Below the pieces are notes generated by a model, which had not been told where the DNA came from, made no database searches, and worked only from the letters and a program-made list of their open reading frames with translations. Below are positions 7,017 through 16,349 of a stretch of DNA of 17,487 bases, piece after piece (within the stretch, counting starts at the first letter, position 1; each line of letters begins with the position of its first letter). The stretch lies in the NCBI GenBank assembly GCA_030377945.1, contig JAUCGD010000056.1, positions 1-17,487 of the forward strand, read 5' to 3'. The DNA comes from Desulfobacterales bacterium HSG17 (GTDB lineage Bacteria; Desulfobacterota; Desulfobacteria; Desulfobacterales; Desulfococcaceae). Position numbers and translations under genes: made by a program.

Positions 7017-7850
7017 TTATTTATCAATTTTAAAAAGCTGTTCATTTATCATGGAACATATTCCTGGTTTTTGTTCTATTTTTTCCCCATCAATACTCAA
7101 AACTTTTACCGCCCCCATTAATGCATTTGAGACAATAATATTTGAATACAAATAAAATTTGTCTTTATGTATTGGTTTGTGACAGACACCATACCCTTTG
7201 TCAGATAGTATCGTCAATATAGAATTTATGGTTACTCCATTCAGCACATAAAGTGACTCGGGAACTATTATGGTTTTATCTTTGATGGCAAAAATACTTG
7301 CTGTATTGGTTTCTGATATTGTAAAATCTGAATTCAGGATAACAGCCTCATCACCGCCACGCTCCTTTGCAAACTGCCCTGCCCTGTCATAATAGAGATA
7401 ATTCAAAGTTTTATAATCTGCAAGGGGCATTTGCCTTGCTTCAGGGTATGTAATAAGATTCAGCCCTTTTTGGTTAAGCATTTCAAGCCTGTGGGTATAT
7501 TGTCTTGCAAAAGCAGCAAAAAACACTTTATCACTATTGTTCTGACTCTCTTTTGACATTATCAGCTTAACGGCAAGCAGCCTGTCCTGCAGGTTATTTG
7601 CTTTGATCAAAGCATCTATTACATTGCCCCAGTCAGTAAAGTCGGGAATTTGAAAAAAAAGATTTTTCCATGCTCTGTTTAAACGTGCCACATGCTCTTT
7701 AAGATAAAATATTTTCCCATGATCCACACGTATGGTTTCAAAAAGCCCTGCTCCATATTGAAAGCCCGGACTTAATGCTGATACAACAGCCTTGTCCTGG
7801 TCAATGATTTTGCCATTTACCCATACTTTTAAATTTAATGTTTTATCCAT
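7017..7850 (-). CDS. pabC: Class IV aminotransferase-fold enzyme, probable aminodeoxychorismate lyase
   Basis: A PLP enzyme of fold type IV. It most likely releases pyruvate from 4-amino-4-deoxychorismate to give 4-aminobenzoate for folate; the direct neighbour is PabB. Using the longer frame's numbering (subtract 17 for the chosen start), the sequence shows 'SPGFQYGAGLFETIRV' (44-59), PLP Lys164 in 'DYKTLNYL' and 'ISETNTASIF' (195-204). Branched-chain or D-amino-acid transaminases share this fold, so context decides the call. I prefer ATG 7850 (277 aa), with AGG 7 nt upstream and the typical 'KVWVNGKI' start. The frame is open to a TTG at 7901, which lacks a good ribosome binding site. Confidence 0.82.
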   Translation of the reverse strand: MDKTLNLKVWVNGKIIDQDKAVVSALSPGFQYGAGLFETIRVDHGKIFYLKEHVARLNRAWKNLFFQIPDFTDWGNVIDALIKANNLQDRLLAVKLIMSKESQNNSDKVFFAAFARQYTHRLEMLNQKGLNLITYPEARQMPLADYKTLNYLYYDRAGQFAKERGGDEAVILNSDFTISETNTASIFAIKDKTIIVPESLYVLNGVTINSILTILSDKGYGVCHKPIHKDKFYLYSNIIVSNALMGAVKVLSIDGEKIEQKPGICSMINEQLFKIDK

Positions 7851-7922
7851 TTTAATGCCTATTGAAGATGAAACATTCCTGTCAACAGTAAGATAAGTCA
7901 AACTTTCAAAGTATGCAATGAT

Positions 7923-9401
7923 TTAAATTAATCTACCAGACAAAGATTCCATTAATGTTTTTCCTTTATCAAGGGTTTCCTGGAATTCTTTTTCAGGGTC
8001 AGAATCATACACAATACCACCGCCAACTGAAAAACATACCTTATTACTGGCAATAGTGGCAGTTCTTATGGCAATGGAGAGATCCATAGTATCGTGAAAA
8101 CTCAGATATCCTACGGAACCTGTATAGACATGACGCTTTACAGATTCGAGTTCATCAATGATCTCCATGGAGCGGATTTTAGGGCAGCCTGTTATGGAAC
8201 CACCGGGAAATGTTGCTTTTAAGAGATCCACAGATGTTTTATCATCTTCAAGTTCACCCTCCACAACTGAAACAAGATGAAAGACATTTGCATAAGGTTC
8301 AAGGCGTTTATGCTCTTTAACAATTACAGATCCATATTTTGTCACCTTAGAGATATCATTTCTCATGAGATCAACGATCATGGTTAGTTCTGCATCGTCT
8401 TTAAGACTGCATGAAAGTTCCAATCCATTTTGCCTGTCCTGCTCTTTTGTACTGCCCCTTGCAATCGTTCCTTTTATGGGTCGTGATTCAACATGTCTGC
8501 CATTTTGTTTGATAAATCTTTCAGGAGAAGTAGAGACAATTGTATGGTCTTTGGCATTAATATAGCTGAAAAAAGGAGCTGGATTTCTTTTAAACAAATC
8601 TTGAAACAGAGAATATGCATCACCTGAAAATTTTGCTTCAAAACGCTGTGAAAGATTGGCCTGGTAAATATCTCCGGCTGTTAAATAATCAATGATTGTA
8701 TTTACAGAACTTATATACTCAGGTTTTGTAAAACTTGATTTAAATCCTGATTTATCTATTGAAAATTTTTTTCTAGGAACCTTTTTTTCTAATCTGTTAA
8801 AAAAAAACCTTTTATGGGTATCAATTATATCTTGTTTTGTTTTAAATTCTAATTCATCAGACAGCAGAGGAATGCAAAGTTTTGTACTGGTTGTTTTTTT
8901 ATCTGATTTTTGATCTGGTTTGTTATCTTGAATAAGAATAATTGATGGTGCATAAAGGCATAAATCCGGCAACCCGGTATCGATGCAGGTACAGGGAAGC
9001 TTTTCAATCAAATCTTTTAAATCATAGGAAAAATATCCAAACAGGCCTGCAAGAACAGGAAAGCCAGAAATATCAGTATCAAATTTAAATCTGTCTAACA
9101 GTGCCTGGATAACACAAAAAGGATCCTGCTCCACACAGGCTGTTTTTTCTTTATATTTTATGGATACGCTTTTGTGTTTGCTTACAAGTTCAAGCCAGGG
9201 CTTTACAGCAAGGATATTATATCGAGCACTATCAAGCGTTGAACCTGATAATAAAAGCACAGTGCCGGAATCCTGGGCAAAGGATGCTGCTATCTGCTCA
9301 AAAGGACGATCAAGAACAATTGATTCCATGTAAACATTTTCCAGGAATGGAAGACGTTCTATTAAATCATTGTTAATATGGTTGCCGTTCTGACAATCCA
9401 T
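7923..9401 (-). CDS. pabB: Aminodeoxychorismate synthase component I
   Basis: A chorismate-binding enzyme that aminates chorismate to 4-amino-4-deoxychorismate using ammonia from a PabA-type glutaminase. Numbering from the upstream ATG at 9425 (subtract 8 for the chosen start): an N-terminal TrpE/PabB domain (about 20-165) precedes the chorismate domain (about 235-495). The latter has 'GDIYQANLSQRF' (251-262), 'PERF' (301-304), 'SRPIKGT' (314-320) with Lys318, 'LMRND' (353-357), 'PGGSITGCPK' (407-416) and 'GGGIVYDSDPE' (468-478). The PIKGT motif with its lysine is the PabB signature that separates it from anthranilate synthase TrpE. I prefer ATG 9401, which has AAGGGA upstream, over ATG 9425, which directly follows the stop of the upstream hydrolase gene. 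No pabA glutaminase gene is in the window. Confidence 0.9.
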   Translation of the reverse strand: MDCQNGNHINNDLIERLPFLENVYMESIVLDRPFEQIAASFAQDSGTVLLLSGSTLDSARYNILAVKPWLELVSKHKSVSIKYKEKTACVEQDPFCVIQALLDRFKFDTDISGFPVLAGLFGYFSYDLKDLIEKLPCTCIDTGLPDLCLYAPSIILIQDNKPDQKSDKKTTSTKLCIPLLSDELEFKTKQDIIDTHKRFFFNRLEKKVPRKKFSIDKSGFKSSFTKPEYISSVNTIIDYLTAGDIYQANLSQRFEAKFSGDAYSLFQDLFKRNPAPFFSYINAKDHTIVSTSPERFIKQNGRHVESRPIKGTIARGSTKEQDRQNGLELSCSLKDDAELTMIVDLMRNDISKVTKYGSVIVKEHKRLEPYANVFHLVSVVEGELEDDKTSVDLLKATFPGGSITGCPKIRSMEIIDELESVKRHVYTGSVGYLSFHDTMDLSIAIRTATIASNKVCFSVGGGIVYDSDPEKEFQETLDKGKTLMESLSGRLI

Positions 9402-9425
9402 TGAATTCCCTTGTCTCAAGGTCAT

Positions 9426-10046
9426 TCATCTCAAAAAAGGATTAGTTGCTTTTTCTCTCCCTATACTGGTTTCAGGTCCATGCCCGGTGTATACGATTGT
9501 ATCATCATCAAAGGCAAAAACTTTTTGTTTGATACTTGAGATCAAAGTAGCATAGTCGCCTCCTGGAAGATCTGTTCTGCCTATTGAGCTTGCAAACAGA
9601 GTATCTCCTGCAAAAAGGTGCCCTTCAGTATAAAGACAGATACCGCCTTTTGAGTGACCTGGAGTATGGATCACCTTAAGTGTTATTTCACCAAACTTTA
9701 CTTCATCACCATCATTTAATAGGATATCAGCAGGAGGAGAATTCTCAGACTCCAGACCAAACATTTTTGCAGACTGTGAAAGCTCGCTGAACATGTATTC
9801 ATCTTCGGGGTGAATAGCAATTGGAGCGCCTGTTGCTTTTTTCATTCTTTTATTGGCACTGACATGGTCAAAATGACCGTGGGTGTTAATCAGATATTTT
9901 ACCTTTAATCCAAATTCTGCAAGTTTCATTAAAATTTGATCAGAATCATCTCCCGGATCAATCACCACAGCTTCTTTTGTTGATTCACATCCTAATATGA
10001 AACAATTTGCCATAATCGGACCAACTTCAAGTTTTTCTATAATCAA
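9426..10046 (-). CDS. Metallo-beta-lactamase-fold hydrolase (glyoxalase II-like)
   Basis: A 206-residue cytoplasmic hydrolase of the metallo-beta-lactamase fold with a complete binuclear metal site: 'THGHFDH' (His56, His58, Asp60, His61), His131 in 'TPGHSKG', Asp148 in 'AGDTLF' and His189 in 'YTGHGP'. It resembles the small bacterial GloB-like group that cleaves thioesters such as S-lactoyl-thiols, but it lacks the C-terminal glutathione-binding domain of classical glyoxalase II, so the true substrate is open. The start is a TTG at 10046, supported by GGAGGT 4 nt upstream; no ATG fits better. It lies between nusB (87-nt gap) and pabB, with no obvious functional link to either. Confidence 0.88.
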   Translation of the reverse strand: MIIEKLEVGPIMANCFILGCESTKEAVVIDPGDDSDQILMKLAEFGLKVKYLINTHGHFDHVSANKRMKKATGAPIAIHPEDEYMFSELSQSAKMFGLESENSPPADILLNDGDEVKFGEITLKVIHTPGHSKGGICLYTEGHLFAGDTLFASSIGRTDLPGGDYATLISSIKQKVFAFDDDTIVYTGHGPETSIGREKATNPFLR

Positions 10047-10097
10047 AATATACCTCCAAATATGAATTCTTACTCAAAAGTTTGTTGCAATTTAAAT

Positions 10098-10122
10098 TTT
10101 CCAAAATACTTAAAATTGGAAA
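10098..10122 (-). terminator. Possible weak hairpin between nusB and the hydrolase gene
   Basis: TTTCCAA (10098-10104) and TTGGAAA (10116-10122) form a 7-bp stem with an 11-nt loop in the largest gap inside the minus-strand gene series. There is no uninterrupted T-run after it, so it may only attenuate transcription or do nothing. Confidence 0.2.
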
Positions 10123-10134
10123 TTATAAGATAAT

Positions 10135-10560
10135 CTAAAATTTTTCCTGGGCTTTAATACGGTCAAGCACGCCATTAATAAAAGCACCTGAGTCCCTTGT
10201 ACCATATTTTTTTCCGATCTCAACAGCCTCATTTATAGTGACACTGTAAGGTATATCAGAATATTGCAAAAATTCATATGTTGCAATGCGCATTATATTT
10301 CTATCTACAACAGGCATTCTGGAAATTTTCCAATGTTTGGAATACTTGTTTAATAAAGCATCAATTTTAGAATAATTTTCATTGACACCCTTAACAAGTT
10401 CCAGAAAAAAAGGTTTAACACTTTTTGTGAGCTTTTCATCATTATTGGCACAGAATGCTGTTAAATTTTCCTCTAAATCTTCATATGGAAATGATTTTTC
10501 CATATCAAAAGAAAAAAGTGCCTGGAGTGCAAGTTCCCTTGCCTGCCTGCGATCACCCAT
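10135..10560 (-). CDS. nusB: Transcription antitermination factor NusB
   Basis: A 141-residue all-helical RNA-binding protein. With S10 (NusE) it binds boxA in rRNA leader transcripts and helps antitermination. The sequence is typical over its whole length: 'GDRRQARELALQALFSFDM' at the N-terminus, 'RMPVVDRNIMRIATYEFL' in the middle, and the signature 'IPYSVTINEAVEIGKKYGTRDSG' followed by 'FINGVLDRI'. Length is normal for the family. It follows ribH by 18 nt. The ribH-nusB pairing is widespread in bacteria, so the context supports the call. Confidence 0.97.
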   Translation of the reverse strand: MGDRRQARELALQALFSFDMEKSFPYEDLEENLTAFCANNDEKLTKSVKPFFLELVKGVNENYSKIDALLNKYSKHWKISRMPVVDRNIMRIATYEFLQYSDIPYSVTINEAVEIGKKYGTRDSGAFINGVLDRIKAQEKF

Positions 10561-10578
10561 AATTAAATACTAACCTTT

Positions 10579-11043
10579 TTATAGACTTTTAGAAAGATTT
10601 GCCATCTCAATGGCACCCATGGCAACATCAAAACCTTTATTGCCTGATTTGGTTCCAGCTCTTTCAATTGCCTGTTCAATAGTTTCTGTGGTAAGGATCC
10701 CAAACATTACAGGAAGCCCTGCTTCAAGGCTTACAGATGCAATACCCTTGGAAACTTCTGCACACACATAATCATAATGGGTAGTGGCGCCACGGATAAC
10801 AGCTCCAATACAAATTATAGCATCATATTCACCTTTTTTTGCCATTATCTGTGCTGCAAGGGGAATTTCAAAGGCTCCTGGAACTTTTAAAATGGTTATA
10901 TCATCATCTTTAGCCCCACTTCTTGTAAGAGCATCAAGAGCTCCATCCACAAGTCTGGATGTAATAAAATCATTAAAACGAGAAACTATTATTCCAAATT
11001 TCTTTCCCTCAGCCTGCAAACCTGCTTCTATAATTTTCGCCAT
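10579..11043 (-). CDS. ribH: 6,7-dimethyl-8-ribityllumazine synthase
   Basis: The penultimate enzyme of riboflavin synthesis. It condenses 5-amino-6-ribitylamino-uracil with 3,4-dihydroxy-2-butanone-4-phosphate and usually assembles into a 60-subunit shell or a pentamer. At 154 residues it is full length. Diagnostic segments are '[12 protein letters not shown]' (substrate aromatic Phe), '[12 protein letters not shown]', '[16 protein letters not shown]' with the catalytic His, '[20 protein letters not shown]' and '[13 protein letters not shown]'. An AAAGGAT ribosome binding site lies 6 nt before the ATG. It sits 17 nt after ribBA, which supplies the butanone phosphate. Confidence 0.97.
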   Translation of the reverse strand: MAKIIEAGLQAEGKKFGIIVSRFNDFITSRLVDGALDALTRSGAKDDDITILKVPGAFEIPLAAQIMAKKGEYDAIICIGAVIRGATTHYDYVCAEVSKGIASVSLEAGLPVMFGILTTETIEQAIERAGTKSGNKGFDVAMGAIEMANLSKSL

Positions 11044-11060
11044 TTTTTATCCTTTATGTT

Positions 11061-12263
11061 TTACATATGTAATAAGTGGCCCATCTTAGCCTGCTTACAT
11101 TTCAAATATCCCTCATTATATGGATTTGCCTCAACCTCAATTGGAACCTGCTCAACAACACTTAAGCCATAACCTTCCAGACCAACCATTTTTTTAGGAT
11201 TATTAGTCAAAAGCCGCATCTTTTTTACACCAAGGTCAACCAGCATCTGGGCTCCTACTCCATAATCCCTCATATCAGCTTCAAATCCCAGTACTTCATT
11301 GGCTTCAACAGTATCCATACCCTGTCGCTGATATTCATAGGCTTTTAATTTATTTACAAGGCCAATACCCCGGCCTTCCTGACGAAGGTATAAAACAACT
11401 CCGCTTCCCTCTTTTTCCATCATTGCCATGGCTTTATGAAGCTGTGCCTGGCAGTCACACCTGAGCGATGAAAAGACATCCCCTGTCATGCATTCTGAAT
11501 GAACCCTGACAAGGGTTTCTTTATCAGGATCAATAACCCCCTTTACAAGGGCAATATGGGTCAGACTGTCAATATCATTTTCATAGGCAATTATTTTGAA
11601 TTCTCCACCGACCTGTGTTGGAATTAAAGTCTGGGCCGCTCTTTTAACAAAACTTTCCGTCTTCAGCCTGTATTTTACAAGATCTGCAACTGTACAGATG
11701 CCGATTCCATGTTTTTCAGAAAATTTTTCCAGAGAAGGCATTCTTGCCATTGTACCATCATCATCCATGATTTCACAAATTACTCCAGCAGGTTTCATAC
11801 CGGCGAGCCGTGCAAGGTCAACAGAACCTTCTGTCTGCCCGATTCTCTCCATGACACCACCATTTTTTGCCCGCAAAGGGAAAATATGCCCTGGTCTTGC
11901 AATATCCGCAGGAGTGGTTTCATCTGCCACAGCCGTAAGAATGGTTGTTGCCCTGTCTGCTGCTGAAATTCCTGTTGTAACACCTTTTTTAGCTTCAATG
12001 GATACAGTAAACCCTGTTCCATATTGTGACGTATTATTATCAACCATGGGAGGTAAATCCAGACTATCTGCAATTGCAGCATCCAAAGAGAGGCAAATCA
12101 ACCCCTTTCCATATGAGGCCATGAAATTAATGGCTTCAGGAGTTACAGCCTGGGCTGCCATGGTGAGGTCACCCTCGTTTTCACGATCTTCATCATCCAC
12201 AAGAATAACCATTTTATTATTTTTAATATCTTCAATTGCCTGTTCAATTGTTAAATGTGCCAT
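11061..12263 (-). CDS. ribBA: Bifunctional DHBP synthase / GTP cyclohydrolase II
   Basis: A two-domain enzyme that starts both branches of riboflavin synthesis. The N-terminal RibB domain (about 1-200) makes 3,4-dihydroxy-2-butanone-4-phosphate from ribulose-5-phosphate and shows 'DDEDRENEGDLT' (23-34) and 'RPGHIFPL' (123-130). The C-terminal RibA domain (about 205-400) opens GTP and shows zinc ligands Cys258, Cys269 and Cys271 in 'SECMTGDVFSSLRCDC', then 'RQEGRGIGL' (294-302), 'YGVGAQ' (334-339) and 'TNNPKK' (353-358). Both active sites look intact. I chose ATG 12263 (400 aa) because AAGGA lies 7 nt upstream; the frame is open to an ATG at 12308, which would add 15 atypical residues. Confidence 0.97.
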   Translation of the reverse strand: MAHLTIEQAIEDIKNNKMVILVDDEDRENEGDLTMAAQAVTPEAINFMASYGKGLICLSLDAAIADSLDLPPMVDNNTSQYGTGFTVSIEAKKGVTTGISAADRATTILTAVADETTPADIARPGHIFPLRAKNGGVMERIGQTEGSVDLARLAGMKPAGVICEIMDDDGTMARMPSLEKFSEKHGIGICTVADLVKYRLKTESFVKRAAQTLIPTQVGGEFKIIAYENDIDSLTHIALVKGVIDPDKETLVRVHSECMTGDVFSSLRCDCQAQLHKAMAMMEKEGSGVVLYLRQEGRGIGLVNKLKAYEYQRQGMDTVEANEVLGFEADMRDYGVGAQMLVDLGVKKMRLLTNNPKKMVGLEGYGLSVVEQVPIEVEANPYNEGYLKCKQAKMGHLLHM

Positions 12264-12314
12264 ATATCTATCCTTAAACATTTTATTTAAACGACCTAAA
12301 CCTGCCAATGGCAG

Positions 12315-12980
12315 TTATAAAAAACCACTTTTTCCAAGAAGCTCCATGCTGACTCCCTTTTGTTCACTGGGGAAAGCATCATTGCTTGATGAATTTTTCT
12401 TTAATATCTGTTTTACATACTTGCCAAGCATATCAGTTTCTATGTTAACTTTATCTCCGATCTTTTTTAAGCCAATAGTTGTAATACCTGCTGTATGGGG
12501 AATAATACTCACCTCAAAATCAGTATCAGAACATCTGTTAATTGTAAGGCTTATTCCATCAATTGCAACAGAACCTTTTTCAATCATGTCTGAACCTATT
12601 TCCGGTACAACATCAATCTTAAAAATTAAAGCATTACTTTTTTTTGTTATAAAAGAGACAGTGCCGGTTCCATCAATATGCCCTGAGACAAGATGACCAT
12701 CTATCCTGTCTGAAAGTCTTAATGCACGTTCTATATTTACTTTGCTGCCTTTTGTCAAAAACTTGAAAGTTGTTCGTTCAACTGTTTCCGGAGCCATATC
12801 AACTTTAAAACTGCCGTTATCAATGCTTACAGCAGTAAGACAAGCTCCATTGACAGCAATGGAATCTCCAATCTTTGTATCAGACAAATTTAGATCACAA
12901 TCTATGTGCAGGATTTTACCTTCACCACTCGATGTGATCTGTTTTATTGTTCCAAAACTCTCTATTATGCCTGTGAACAT
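12315..12980 (-). CDS. ribE: Riboflavin synthase alpha chain
   Basis: Catalyses dismutation of two 6,7-dimethyl-8-ribityllumazine molecules to riboflavin and the pyrimidine precursor. The 221-residue protein starts with the diagnostic 'MFTGIIESFGTI' and has the two lumazine-binding barrels of the family: the first with 'GDSIAVNGACLT' (about 38-49), the second with 'GSVAIDGISLTIN' (about 135-147). 'VSGHIDGTG' joins them. The last 25 residues are Ser-rich and less conserved. Its start overlaps the ribD stop (TAATG), so the two are translationally coupled. Some schemes call this gene ribC. Confidence 0.96.
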   Translation of the reverse strand: MFTGIIESFGTIKQITSSGEGKILHIDCDLNLSDTKIGDSIAVNGACLTAVSIDNGSFKVDMAPETVERTTFKFLTKGSKVNIERALRLSDRIDGHLVSGHIDGTGTVSFITKKSNALIFKIDVVPEIGSDMIEKGSVAIDGISLTINRCSDTDFEVSIIPHTAGITTIGLKKIGDKVNIETDMLGKYVKQILKKNSSSNDAFPSEQKGVSMELLGKSGFL

Positions 12981-14077
12981 TATTTCAAATATCCCTGTAC
13001 CAGAATATCATTGTCAAATTGAGTAACACTCATATTGTTAAGTTCAAATGCATCTTGTATCAATTTTGGACCCTTACCGTCAAATAGAGGGATACCATCA
13101 CTGCTGCCCAGAAATTTCGGTGCCAGAAAAAACATGACTTTATTTACAATATTTTCTCTCAACGCTGATCCCGCAACAACACTTCCGCCCTCAATTAAAA
13201 GAGTTAAAATTGACATTTGACCTAATTTAATCATAAGTTTGTTTAAATCAAGTTTTTGTTCTTTTAAAGGGATTTGAATAACCTTGGCACCAAGGTTTTC
13301 AATTTGAATTATTTTTTTTTTTGAAACAACAGGCGATGTAATGATCATTGTCCCGGCATCAGATTTTTGAGTCAACACTTTTGCATCTTCTTTAATACTT
13401 AAATGGGTATCAAGAATAATGCGCAGGGGATCTTTTGTTTTAACTCCTTTAATTCTTGAGGTAAGTGATGGATTATCAGCATGTAAAGTACCTGAACCAA
13501 CAAGGATAGCATCCACTTCATGACGAATTTTGTGAACAAACTCCCTTGATTTTTCATTGGTAATCCATTTTGAATCCCCGGTTGAGGTTGCAATTCTTCC
13601 ATCTAAGGTAGATGCACATTTCAAGATAACAAAAGGTTTTTTATCATTCTGAGTGTACCAGATAAAATCTTCAATCAAAATTTTTGCCTGTTTTTCAAGA
13701 ACACCAGTAACAACTTCAATACCATTGTTTCTTAAATATTCAATTCCTCCCCCACGGACATTTAGATTAGGATCTTTACAGCCAACAACAACCTTTTTGA
13801 TTCCTGACTTGATAATTTTTTGTGTACATGGCGGAGTTTTCCCAAAATGATTACACGGCTCCAAAGTGACATATATGGCAGCACCTCTAGCATTTGAACC
13901 TGCATCATTCAAAGCTTCCACTTCTGCATGGGGCAGACCTGCGGCATGGTGAAAGCCCTTGCCAATAATCCTGCCATCTTTAACCACAACAGCACCGACA
14001 CAGGGGTTGGGGCTTGTAAATCCTTTTCCTCTTTGAGCAAGGGACAAAGCCTTTTGCATGTATTCAATATCTGTCAT
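12980..14077 (-). CDS. ribD: Bifunctional riboflavin deaminase/reductase
   Basis: Carries out the second and third steps of the GTP branch. The N-terminal deaminase domain (about 1-145) has the zinc site His50-Ala-Glu52 ('PHAEVEAL'), Cys75 and Cys84 ('LEPCNHFGKTPPC'). The C-terminal NADPH-dependent reductase domain (about 147-365) has 'KCASTLDGRIAT', 'SKWITNE', 'DAILVGSGTLHADNPSLTSR' and 'LLIEGGS'. I chose ATG 14077 (365 aa): it gives the usual 'MTDIEYMQKALSLA' start and lies 10 nt after nrdR, whereas the upstream ATG at 14146 would overlap nrdR by 59 nt with no family-like sequence. No FMN riboswitch precedes it. Confidence 0.95.
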   Translation of the reverse strand: MTDIEYMQKALSLAQRGKGFTSPNPCVGAVVVKDGRIIGKGFHHAAGLPHAEVEALNDAGSNARGAAIYVTLEPCNHFGKTPPCTQKIIKSGIKKVVVGCKDPNLNVRGGGIEYLRNNGIEVVTGVLEKQAKILIEDFIWYTQNDKKPFVILKCASTLDGRIATSTGDSKWITNEKSREFVHKIRHEVDAILVGSGTLHADNPSLTSRIKGVKTKDPLRIILDTHLSIKEDAKVLTQKSDAGTMIITSPVVSKKKIIQIENLGAKVIQIPLKEQKLDLNKLMIKLGQMSILTLLIEGGSVVAGSALRENIVNKVMFFLAPKFLGSSDGIPLFDGKGPKLIQDAFELNNMSVTQFDNDILVQGYLK

Positions 14078-14087
14078 TTTGGATTTG

Positions 14088-14585
14088 TCATTTTGGTAAT
14101 TTTGAAATTGTGTCAAATTCAGATGGCTGGCGTTCTCTATGGACAAGACCTTTCAGTTCGTTAATAAAATCATCCACATCTTTAAATTCTCTGTAAACAG
14201 ATGCAAACCTGACATAGGCAACATCATCAATCTTTTTTAATGCCTCAATGATTTTTTCACCAACAATTTTTGAAGGAATTTCAGGTTCATTGGTTTCTCT
14301 TAAGCATCTCTCAATATTATCAACTGTATCCTGGATGAGTTTAATACTGATAGCTCTTTTTTCACAAGCTTTCTTAATACCACTGAGAACTTTCTCCCGG
14401 TTAAAATCTTCTCTGCGCCCATCTTTTTTTACGATAATAATAGCTACCTGGATGAATTTTTCATGGGTTGTAAAACGTCTTAAACATTTTCTGCATTCTC
14501 TGCGGCGACGTACTTGGAAATCCATTTTATCTGGACGTGAATCAGCAACTCTTGTATTTATTTCTCCACAGAACGGGCATTTCAT
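14088..14585 (-). CDS. nrdR: Transcriptional repressor NrdR
   Basis: A nucleotide-sensing repressor of ribonucleotide reductase genes. It has an N-terminal zinc ribbon with Cys3, Cys6, Cys31 and Cys34 ('MKCPFCGEINTRVADSR' and 'CRKCLRRF'), followed by an ATP-cone domain (about 47-137; 'VKKDGRREDFNREKV', 'VAYVRFASVYREFKD'). At 165 residues it is slightly longer than many NrdRs, with an extra charged tail. AGAGG lies 6 nt before the ATG. No NrdR box or nrd gene is seen in the window, so its targets lie elsewhere. The nrdR-ribD link is frequent in bacteria. Confidence 0.97.
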   Translation of the reverse strand: MKCPFCGEINTRVADSRPDKMDFQVRRRRECRKCLRRFTTHEKFIQVAIIIVKKDGRREDFNREKVLSGIKKACEKRAISIKLIQDTVDNIERCLRETNEPEIPSKIVGEKIIEALKKIDDVAYVRFASVYREFKDVDDFINELKGLVHRERQPSEFDTISKLPK

Positions 14586-14612
14586 GTCAGCCTCTTTTCA
14601 CAGTTTAAGTCT

Positions 14613-15077
14613 TTACTGATTGCCTATGCATACCAGCTCTATATTTGCATCATTAAACATTTCCAGACTTAATGCATCATCATATCCATCTTTATAATAG
14701 ACAATTTCAATTCCAGCATTAATGATCATTTTAGCACAGATGGAGCAAGGTTGATTAGTACAGTAAAGGACAGAATTTTTTACCTGGATACCATGATAAG
14801 CCGCCTGGATAATGGCATTTTGCTCTGCATGAACCCCACGGCACAGCTCATGTTTTTCACCGGACGGCACATTCAATTGATCCCTTAAACAGCCTGTTTC
14901 TCCACAATGGGGAACTTTTGCAGGGGCACCATTATATCCTGAGCACAAAATTCTTTTTTCTTTCACCAGGACTGCTCCCACTTTTCTTCTCAGACATGTG
15001 GAACGACCTGCAACAAGCTCACAGATGCCCATGAAATATTCATGCCATGAAGGTCTGTTAAAAGGTTGCAGTGTCAT
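14613..15077 (-). CDS. dCMP deaminase family protein
   Basis: A zinc-dependent cytidine-deaminase-fold enzyme, likely converting dCMP to dUMP for thymidylate synthesis; the family also includes the ComEB proteins. The 154 residues carry the catalytic site His83-Ala-Glu85 ('[10 protein letters not shown]'), Cys111 and Cys114 ('[11 protein letters not shown]'). Extra cysteines Cys58, Cys63 and Cys79 could form the second, structural zinc site known from phage dCMP deaminases. The start lies 3 nt after the glyA stop, consistent with coupled translation. Together with glyA it supplies substrates around thymidylate synthesis. Confidence 0.93.
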   Translation of the reverse strand: MTLQPFNRPSWHEYFMGICELVAGRSTCLRRKVGAVLVKEKRILCSGYNGAPAKVPHCGETGCLRDQLNVPSGEKHELCRGVHAEQNAIIQAAYHGIQVKNSVLYCTNQPCSICAKMIINAGIEIVYYKDGYDDALSLEMFNDANIELVCIGNQ

Positions 15078-15080
15078 TAT

Positions 15081-16328
15081 CTATGATCCGATATACAAAG
15101 GATATTTGCAGCAGAGTTCTCTTACTTTTTTACCTGTTGCTTCAATCTTGGACTCATCATCAAGAACATCACATATTAATTCTGCAATAATTTTACTTGA
15201 ATCATCTTTCATAAGCCTTGAAGTAACAAGGGGAAGGCCAATTCTGATTCCGCTTGTTATAAAAGGGCCGCGTTTTTCATTTGGTACTGTATTTTTATTT
15301 ACGATTATACCAGCTCTTCCAAGTCTCTCCTCAGCATCTTTGCCTGATATATTTTTATTTGTAAAATCAACTAATATCATGTGGTTGTCTGTTCCACCGG
15401 AAACCAGATCATACCCTCTTTCCATCATAATCCGGGCAAGAACCGAAGCATTTTTAACCACCTGTTTCTGATAATCTATAAATGATTGACTAAGAGCCTC
15501 TTTAAATGCAACAGCTTTTGCGGCAATAATATGCATTAAAGGACCTCCTTGAATACCTGGAAATATCTGACTGTCAATCAACTTTTCAAATTTAGGCGAA
15601 GCCAAAATCAAACCGCCACGTGGTCCCCTCAGGGTTTTATGGGTTGTTGAAGTTATAACATCAGCATACTTTGCAGGATTTGGATGGACACCTGCTGCAA
15701 CAAGCCCTGCAATATGGGCCATATCAACCATCAACATTGCGCCAACAGATTTAGCAATCTGGGCAAAGCCTTTAAAATCAATAATCCTGGGATAGGCACT
15801 TGCTCCTGCCACAATTAATTTGGGTTTATGTTTTTTTGCAAGATCTTCCACCTGGTTTAAATCAATCATCTGGGTTTGGGCAGAGAGTCCATAATGGGCA
15901 AAATTATAAAGTTTGCCTGAAAAGCTTACAGGAGCCCCATGGGTCAAATGCCCTCCATGGGATAGTTCCATGGCAAGGATATGATCTCCGGGATTTAACA
16001 ATGCAAAATAGACAGCCATATTGGCGCTGGAACCTGAATGGGGCTGGACATTGGCATACTCAACACCAAACAATTTTTTTCCACGCTCAATTGCCAGAAT
16101 TTCGGCTTTATCTACATATTTGCAACCGCCATAATATCTTTTTGAAGGATACCCTTCTGCATATTTATTGGTTAAAACTGAACCTTGCACTGCCATTACA
16201 GCCGGACTTACAATATTTTCAGAAGCAATAAGGTTTATCTCATATTCCTGACGGTCAGCTTCAGAATGAATAATTTTTGCAATTTCCAGATCAATCTTGT
16301 CAATACAAGTATTATCAATACAACTCAT
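15081..16328 (-). CDS. glyA: Serine hydroxymethyltransferase
   Basis: A PLP enzyme that interconverts serine and glycine while charging tetrahydrofolate to 5,10-methylene-THF, the main one-carbon source. The 415-residue protein is full length. Key segments are '[12 protein letters not shown]' (33-44), '[14 protein letters not shown]' (56-69), '[13 protein letters not shown]' (95-107), '[13 protein letters not shown]' (201-213), PLP Lys231 in '[15 protein letters not shown]', and '[11 protein letters not shown]' further on. AAAGGTG lies 5 nt before the ATG. It follows rpiB by 21 nt. All catalytic residues that I can check are present. Confidence 0.98.
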   Translation of the reverse strand: MSCIDNTCIDKIDLEIAKIIHSEADRQEYEINLIASENIVSPAVMAVQGSVLTNKYAEGYPSKRYYGGCKYVDKAEILAIERGKKLFGVEYANVQPHSGSSANMAVYFALLNPGDHILAMELSHGGHLTHGAPVSFSGKLYNFAHYGLSAQTQMIDLNQVEDLAKKHKPKLIVAGASAYPRIIDFKGFAQIAKSVGAMLMVDMAHIAGLVAAGVHPNPAKYADVITSTTHKTLRGPRGGLILASPKFEKLIDSQIFPGIQGGPLMHIIAAKAVAFKEALSQSFIDYQKQVVKNASVLARIMMERGYDLVSGGTDNHMILVDFTNKNISGKDAEERLGRAGIIVNKNTVPNEKRGPFITSGIRIGLPLVTSRLMKDDSSKIIAELICDVLDDESKIEATGKKVRELCCKYPLYIGS

Positions 16329-16349
16329 TTAAACACCTTTATATTACAT

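Noticed and set aside
11596..12696. A 366-codon plus-strand reading frame opposite ribBA and ribE
   Set aside because: It lies antisense to two clearly conserved riboflavin genes, and its translation has no recognisable domain; it is a shadow of their codon use.
14078..14146. The longer RibD start that would overlap nrdR by 59 nt
   Set aside because: The added residues ('MSIENASHLNLTQFQ') are unlike RibD proteins, and the family normally begins near 'MTDIEYM'.
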